Below, one piece after another: positions 5,112 to 7,899 of a stretch of 7,899 bases of DNA; the first letter of the stretch is position 1, and every line of letters begins with the position of its first letter. The notes beneath the pieces were generated by a model, which had not been told where the DNA came from, ran no database searches, and saw only the letters and a list, made by a program, of their open reading frames with translations. Position numbers and translations under genes: made by a program. The stretch lies in the NCBI GenBank assembly GCA_946482365.1, contig CAMLQY010000054.1:1-7899 (forward strand), in the 5' to 3' direction. Origin of the DNA: an uncultured Actinomycetes bacterium (GTDB taxonomy: Bacteria > Actinomycetota > Thermoleophilia > Solirubrobacterales > 70-9).

Positions 5112-6415
5112 AGAAAGGCAGCGCCAAGAAGAAGCCCTCCCCGAAGAAGCGGCGCTCGGCGACCGCCGCCCTGCCGGCCGAGTACAACATCCTGCTCACC
5201 GCGACCCTCTGCCTGCTCGCGCTGGGCGCGGTGATGGTCTTCTCGGCCAGCTCGACCACCCAGGTGCTGAGCGACGGCAACCTCTCCAACAGCGCCCTCT
5301 TCCTGAAACGGACGGTGATGTACGGCGCGATCGGCCTGCTGGTCATGCACCTCGTCGCCCGTCACGGCCTCGTTGCCGTGCGCCAGCTCACGCCGGTCTT
5401 CCTGGTCGGCTCGCTCTTCCTCCTCCTGGTCGTGCTCGTCGCCGGCACCAGCGCCAACGGCGCCAGCCGCTGGCTCGGCGCCGGCCCCCTCCAGTTCCAG
5501 CCCTCCGAGCTGGCGAAGGTGGCGCTGGTCCTCTACGGCGCCGACATGCTCGCCCGCAAGCCGAAGATGACGCGCTCGATCGGCGACCTGATGCCCTACC
5601 TGCTGGTCGTCGCCGCAACCTGCCTGCTGATCATGGCCGAGCCGGACATGGGCACGACGATGGTCGTCGTCTTCGCCACCGGCGCGATGCTTGTCGCCGC
5701 CGGCGTACGCCTGCGCGACCTCGGCCTGATCGCCCTCTGCGTCGGCTCGCTCGCCCTCCTGGCGGCGGTGATCGAGCCCTACCGGATGGCTCGGCTGACC
5801 GGCTTCCTCAATCCCGGCGCCGATGCTGCCGGGGCGGGCTTCCAGGCGGCTCAGGCAAAGATCGCGCTCGGCTCCGGTGGGCTGTTCGGCGTCGGCATCG
5901 GCAACGGCGTGCAGAAGGCCTTCTATCTGCCCGAGGCCCACACCGACATGATCTCCGCGGTGATCGGCGAGGAGCTCGGCCTCTTCGGCATCGTCGGTGT
6001 GGTCGGCCTCTTCTCGCTCTTCGGCTACGCCGGGCTGCGGGTCGCCCAGCGCGCCCGGGACCGCTACTCGAAGCTGCTCGTCGCCGGCCTCACCTCGATG
6101 GTCGTGGTGCAGGCGACGATCAACCTCTTCGCGGTGATGGGGCTGGCGCCGCTGACGGGAGTGCCGCTGCCCTTCGTCTCCTACGGCAACAGCAGCCTGC
6201 TGACGACGCTCTTCGCCGTCGGGCTGATCCTCGGCGTTGCCCGGAGTGGGACCGCCGGCGCTGGCAAACTGCGCGTCGTCGAGGGCGGGCGTTCGCCTGC
6301 CCGCAAAAGGAGCCGACCGAGCCGTGGAACGAGCGCCCAGAGTCGCAGTGGCAGCGGGGGGAACCGCAGGCCACGTCGTGCCGGCGATGGCCGTCGCCGA
6401 CGAGCTGCGGGCTAG
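5108..6415 (+). CDS. ftsW: Septal peptidoglycan glycosyltransferase FtsW (SEDS family)
   Basis: FtsW is a polytopic membrane protein that polymerises lipid II at the division site together with a class B penicillin-binding protein. The 435 residues start with a lysine/arginine-rich cytoplasmic segment (KKGSAKKKPSPKKRR), followed by many hydrophobic segments. SEDS signatures are FQPSELAK (130-137), GIGNGVQKAFYLPEAHTD with the presumed catalytic D280, ISAVIGEELGLFG, and LPFVSYGNSS (354-363). The last replaces the more usual SYGGSS. GTG 5108 is chosen because it overlaps the murD stop (GTGA), has GGGGAG at 5097-5102, and precedes the first helix; the open frame further upstream is within murD. 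After the last helix there is a tail of about 55 residues rich in Arg, Ser and Gly, and its last 30 or so codons overlap murG. RodA is the main alternative, but the dcw position between murD and murG argues for FtsW. Confidence 0.95.
   Translation: MKKGSAKKKPSPKKRRSATAALPAEYNILLTATLCLLALGAVMVFSASSTTQVLSDGNLSNSALFLKRTVMYGAIGLLVMHLVARHGLVAVRQLTPVFLVGSLFLLLVVLVAGTSANGASRWLGAGPLQFQPSELAKVALVLYGADMLARKPKMTRSIGDLMPYLLVVAATCLLIMAEPDMGTTMVVVFATGAMLVAAGVRLRDLGLIALCVGSLALLAAVIEPYRMARLTGFLNPGADAAGAGFQAAQAKIALGSGGLFGVGIGNGVQKAFYLPEAHTDMISAVIGEELGLFGIVGVVGLFSLFGYAGLRVAQRARDRYSKLLVAGLTSMVVVQATINLFAVMGLAPLTGVPLPFVSYGNSSLLTTLFAVGLILGVARSGTAGAGKLRVVEGGRSPARKRSRPSRGTSAQSRSGSGGNRRPRRAGDGRRRRAAG
6305..6312 (+). 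promoter_or_regulatory. Ribosome-binding site for murG inside ftsW
   Basis: AAAAGGAG within the ftsW coding sequence, 11 bases before GTG 6324. It supports GTG 6324 over the upstream ATG-type extension of the frame (to 6237), and so supports the long ftsW/murG overlap. Confidence 0.55.
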
Positions 6416-7475
6416 CGGCGCCGAGGTCTCCTTCCTCGGCGCGCGCGGGAAGATCGAGGCCGAGCTGGTGCCCGAGGCCGGATACGAGATCGATTTGCTC
6501 GACGTGCGCGGGCTCGACCGCCGCAACCCCCTGCGGGCGGCGATCGCCGTGGGCAAGGCGGCCGCCGCGGTCGGGGCGGCCCGGCGGCTGCTGCGCGAGC
6601 GCGGGGTCGACGTCGTCCTCGGCGGCGGCGGCTACGTCGCGGGCGCGGTCGGGATGGCCGCGGTCCTCTCGCGGGTCCCGCTGGTCCTGACCGAGGCCGA
6701 CAGCCACCTGGGGCTCGCCAACCGGCTGCTGGCCCGGCGGGCGCGACGCGTCTGCCTCGCCTTCCCGATCGCCGGCCGCGAGGGCGAGCGCTACCTGCTC
6801 ACCGGCCGTCCCGTCCCGGCGCCGGTGCTCGGTGCGGACCGGACGGCGGCCCGGGAGCGCTTCGGGGTGGCCGCCGCCGACCGCTGCCTGCTGGTGATGG
6901 GCGGCAGCCAGGGCGCCCGCTCGATCAACCTGGCCGCGGTCGCGGCGTTCGCCGAGGGCGAGGGAGCGGGCGAGCGCGACTTCCACGTGATCCACCTCAG
7001 CGGCGCGCGCGATCACGCCGAGATCGCCCGGCGGCTCGCCGCGGCCCCGCACCCCGAGCGCTACACGCTGATCTCCTACGAGCCCGGCCTCGCCGACGTC
7101 CTCGCCGCCTCCGACCTGGTGCTGGCGCGCTCGGGGGGCTCGATCTTCGAGGTGACGGCGGCGGGGAAGCCGGCGATCCTCGTCCCCTATCCCCACGCGA
7201 CCGCCGACCACCAGTGGGGCAACGCCGAGTGGATGGCCGGCGGCGGCGCGGCCGAGATCATCGCCGACGGCGAGCTGAGTGCCAGGGCGCTGGCCGGAAG
7301 GGTGGGGGGCCTGCTCGCGGACGGGAGCCGCCTCGCCGCGATGTCCAAGGCCTCCGCGGCCCTCGCCCGCCCCGAGGCAGCGCGCCAGATCGCCGACGAG
7401 GTTCTCGCCGCCACCAACTCCCCTTCCGGTGCGCCTTATCCCCTTATGAGGGGGGAAAGGCGCACCGGAACGTGA
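6324..7475 (+). CDS. murG: Lipid II synthase MurG (GlcNAc transferase)
   Basis: MurG transfers GlcNAc from UDP-GlcNAc to lipid I at the inner face of the membrane, giving lipid II for FtsW and the penicillin-binding proteins. With GTG 6324 it has 383 residues. The GT-B fold is recognisable: the N-terminal glycine-rich loop AAGGTAGHVVPA (about 10-21), GGGGYVAGAV, then the donor-side MGGSQGARSIN (GGSQGA 193-198), SYEPGLADVLAASDLVLARSGGSIFEV (E276, the residue expected to bind the GlcNAc sugar) and PYPHATADHQWGNAEW. The segment normally reading HEQNxxxGxxN is here TEADSHLGLAN (123-133), so the usual His and the QN pair are replaced, although Glu and the final Asn remain. The first conserved motif lies only 12 residues from the start, so the N-terminus is encoded within the ftsW overlap. 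The last residues (from about SPSGAPYP) are encoded by a hairpin sequence and overlap murC by 4 bp. Confidence 0.95.
   Translation: MERAPRVAVAAGGTAGHVVPAMAVADELRASGAEVSFLGARGKIEAELVPEAGYEIDLLDVRGLDRRNPLRAAIAVGKAAAAVGAARRLLRERGVDVVLGGGGYVAGAVGMAAVLSRVPLVLTEADSHLGLANRLLARRARRVCLAFPIAGREGERYLLTGRPVPAPVLGADRTAARERFGVAAADRCLLVMGGSQGARSINLAAVAAFAEGEGAGERDFHVIHLSGARDHAEIARRLAAAPHPERYTLISYEPGLADVLAASDLVLARSGGSIFEVTAAGKPAILVPYPHATADHQWGNAEWMAGGGAAEIIADGELSARALAGRVGGLLADGSRLAAMSKASAALARPEAARQIADEVLAATNSPSGAPYPLMRGERRTGT
7424..7470. repeat. Hairpin at the murG-murC junction over the murC ribosome-binding region
   Basis: Arms 7424-7437 and 7457-7470 are exact complements over 14 bases. Inside them CCCCT (7440-7444) pairs with AGGGG (7449-7453) around a TATG loop. 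The structure encodes the last residues of MurG and ends one base before the murC GTG at 7472. The purine-rich stretch that would serve as the murC Shine-Dalgarno (GAGGGGGGAAAGG, 7448-7460) lies in its right half, so folding would hide it. It is not followed by T residues, so a terminator is unlikely. It may control translation of murC, or be a small palindromic repeat tolerated in the variable MurG tail. Confidence 0.8.
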
Positions 7476-7899
7476 GCGACTGGGCTTTCAGGCGGCTGCA
7501 CTTCATCGGCATCGGCGGCGCCGGGATGAGCGGCCTGGCCCTGGTCTGCGCCGAGCTGGGCGCGACCGTGACCGGCAGCGACCGCGCCGACTCCTCTTAT
7601 ATGGAGCGCCTGCGGGCGGCGAGGCTCGATCCCGTCGTCGGCCACGACGCCGCCAACCTGCCCGACGGCGCCGAGGTGGTCGTCTCGACCGCGATCGGGG
7701 CCGACAACCCCGAGCTGGCCCTGGCGCGCGAGCGCGGGATCGAGCCGGTCCACCGCGGCGCCCTGCTGGCGCAGCTCTGCGCGGAGAAGCGCCTGATCGC
7801 GGTCGCCGGGACCCATGGCAAGACGACCACGACCGCGATGCTGGCCTGGGCGCTGCGGGCGCTCGGCGCCGACCCCGCCTTCTTCGTCGGCGGCGAGGT
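7472..7899 (+). CDS. murC: UDP-MurNAc:L-alanine ligase MurC, N-terminal part
   Basis: MurC adds L-alanine to UDP-MurNAc, the first peptide-forming step. The window holds about 142 codons and the gene runs off the end. The Rossmann-type UDP-binding domain opens with LHFIGIGGAGMSGLA (about 9-23), followed by VTGSDRADS and VVVSTAIGADNPEL. The ATP loop is VAGTHGKTTTTAM (111-123, K117). These features separate it from MurD, MurE and MurF. GTG 7472 overlaps the murG stop as GTGA and places the first motif at the usual distance from the N-terminus. The expected Shine-Dalgarno lies in the right half of the 7424-7470 hairpin. Nothing is missing in the visible part. Confidence 0.96.
   Translation, partial: MSDWAFRRLHFIGIGGAGMSGLALVCAELGATVTGSDRADSSYMERLRAARLDPVVGHDAANLPDGAEVVVSTAIGADNPELALARERGIEPVHRGALLAQLCAEKRLIAVAGTHGKTTTTAMLAWALRALGADPAFFVGGE

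Noticed and set aside
4877..6556. Minus-strand 559-residue open frame opposite ftsW
   Set aside because: It is an antisense shadow of a GC-rich gene; the translation is His/Glu/Asp/Arg-rich with no domain, while the + strand encodes intact FtsW and MurG motifs.
1..7899. CRISPR array, tandem repeats, rRNA or tRNA genes, insertion-sequence genes
   Set aside because: I found no regularly spaced direct repeats, cloverleaf, rRNA-like stretch or transposase motif on either strand.

Overview
This is a high-GC bacterial segment (coding regions are overwhelmingly G/C at third codon positions) carrying the peptidoglycan-precursor half of a dcw (division and cell wall) cluster, all on the + strand: murE (3' part) - murF - mraY - [two small membrane-protein ORFs] - murD - ftsW - murG - murC (5' part). 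Base composition, GTG/TTG starts and the gene order point to an Actinomycetota chromosome. The MurG acceptor-site variant and general protein style suggest a deep actinobacterial class such as Thermoleophilia, but that is a guess from sequence style. The DNPR motif in MurE predicts meso-diaminopimelate peptidoglycan.

Layout. Positions 1-115 hold a MurE-like reading frame that is closed by an in-frame TAG inside a long, nearly perfect inverted repeat; the MurE frame then resumes and runs to 718. murE/murF overlap by 4 bp, and murF/mraY overlap by 8 bp with the GTG start chosen here. From 3017 to 3743 the tight operon is broken. This block holds a perfect 24-bp-arm inverted repeat just after mraY, a 16-codon ORF with a strong Shine-Dalgarno sequence, and two overlapping ORFs for small two-helix membrane proteins whose codon use is less GC-biased than that of the neighbours. 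murD then restarts the cluster. murD/ftsW overlap by 4 bp, ftsW/murG by 92 bp, and murG/murC by 4 bp with a 14-bp-arm hairpin ending one base before the murC start.

How the genes work together. MurC, MurD, MurE and MurF add L-Ala, D-Glu, meso-DAP and D-Ala-D-Ala in turn to UDP-MurNAc. MraY moves the resulting phospho-MurNAc-pentapeptide onto undecaprenyl phosphate (lipid I), MurG adds GlcNAc (lipid II), and FtsW polymerises lipid II at the septum. The catalytic motifs visible in MurF, MraY, MurD, FtsW, MurG and the N-terminal part of MurC are intact.

I see no CRISPR array, tRNA, rRNA, transposase, phage gene or defence system, and nothing that amounts to a new multi-gene system. The points that deserve a second look are the interrupted murE, the 3017-3743 block and its small membrane proteins, and the hairpin over the murC ribosome-binding region.
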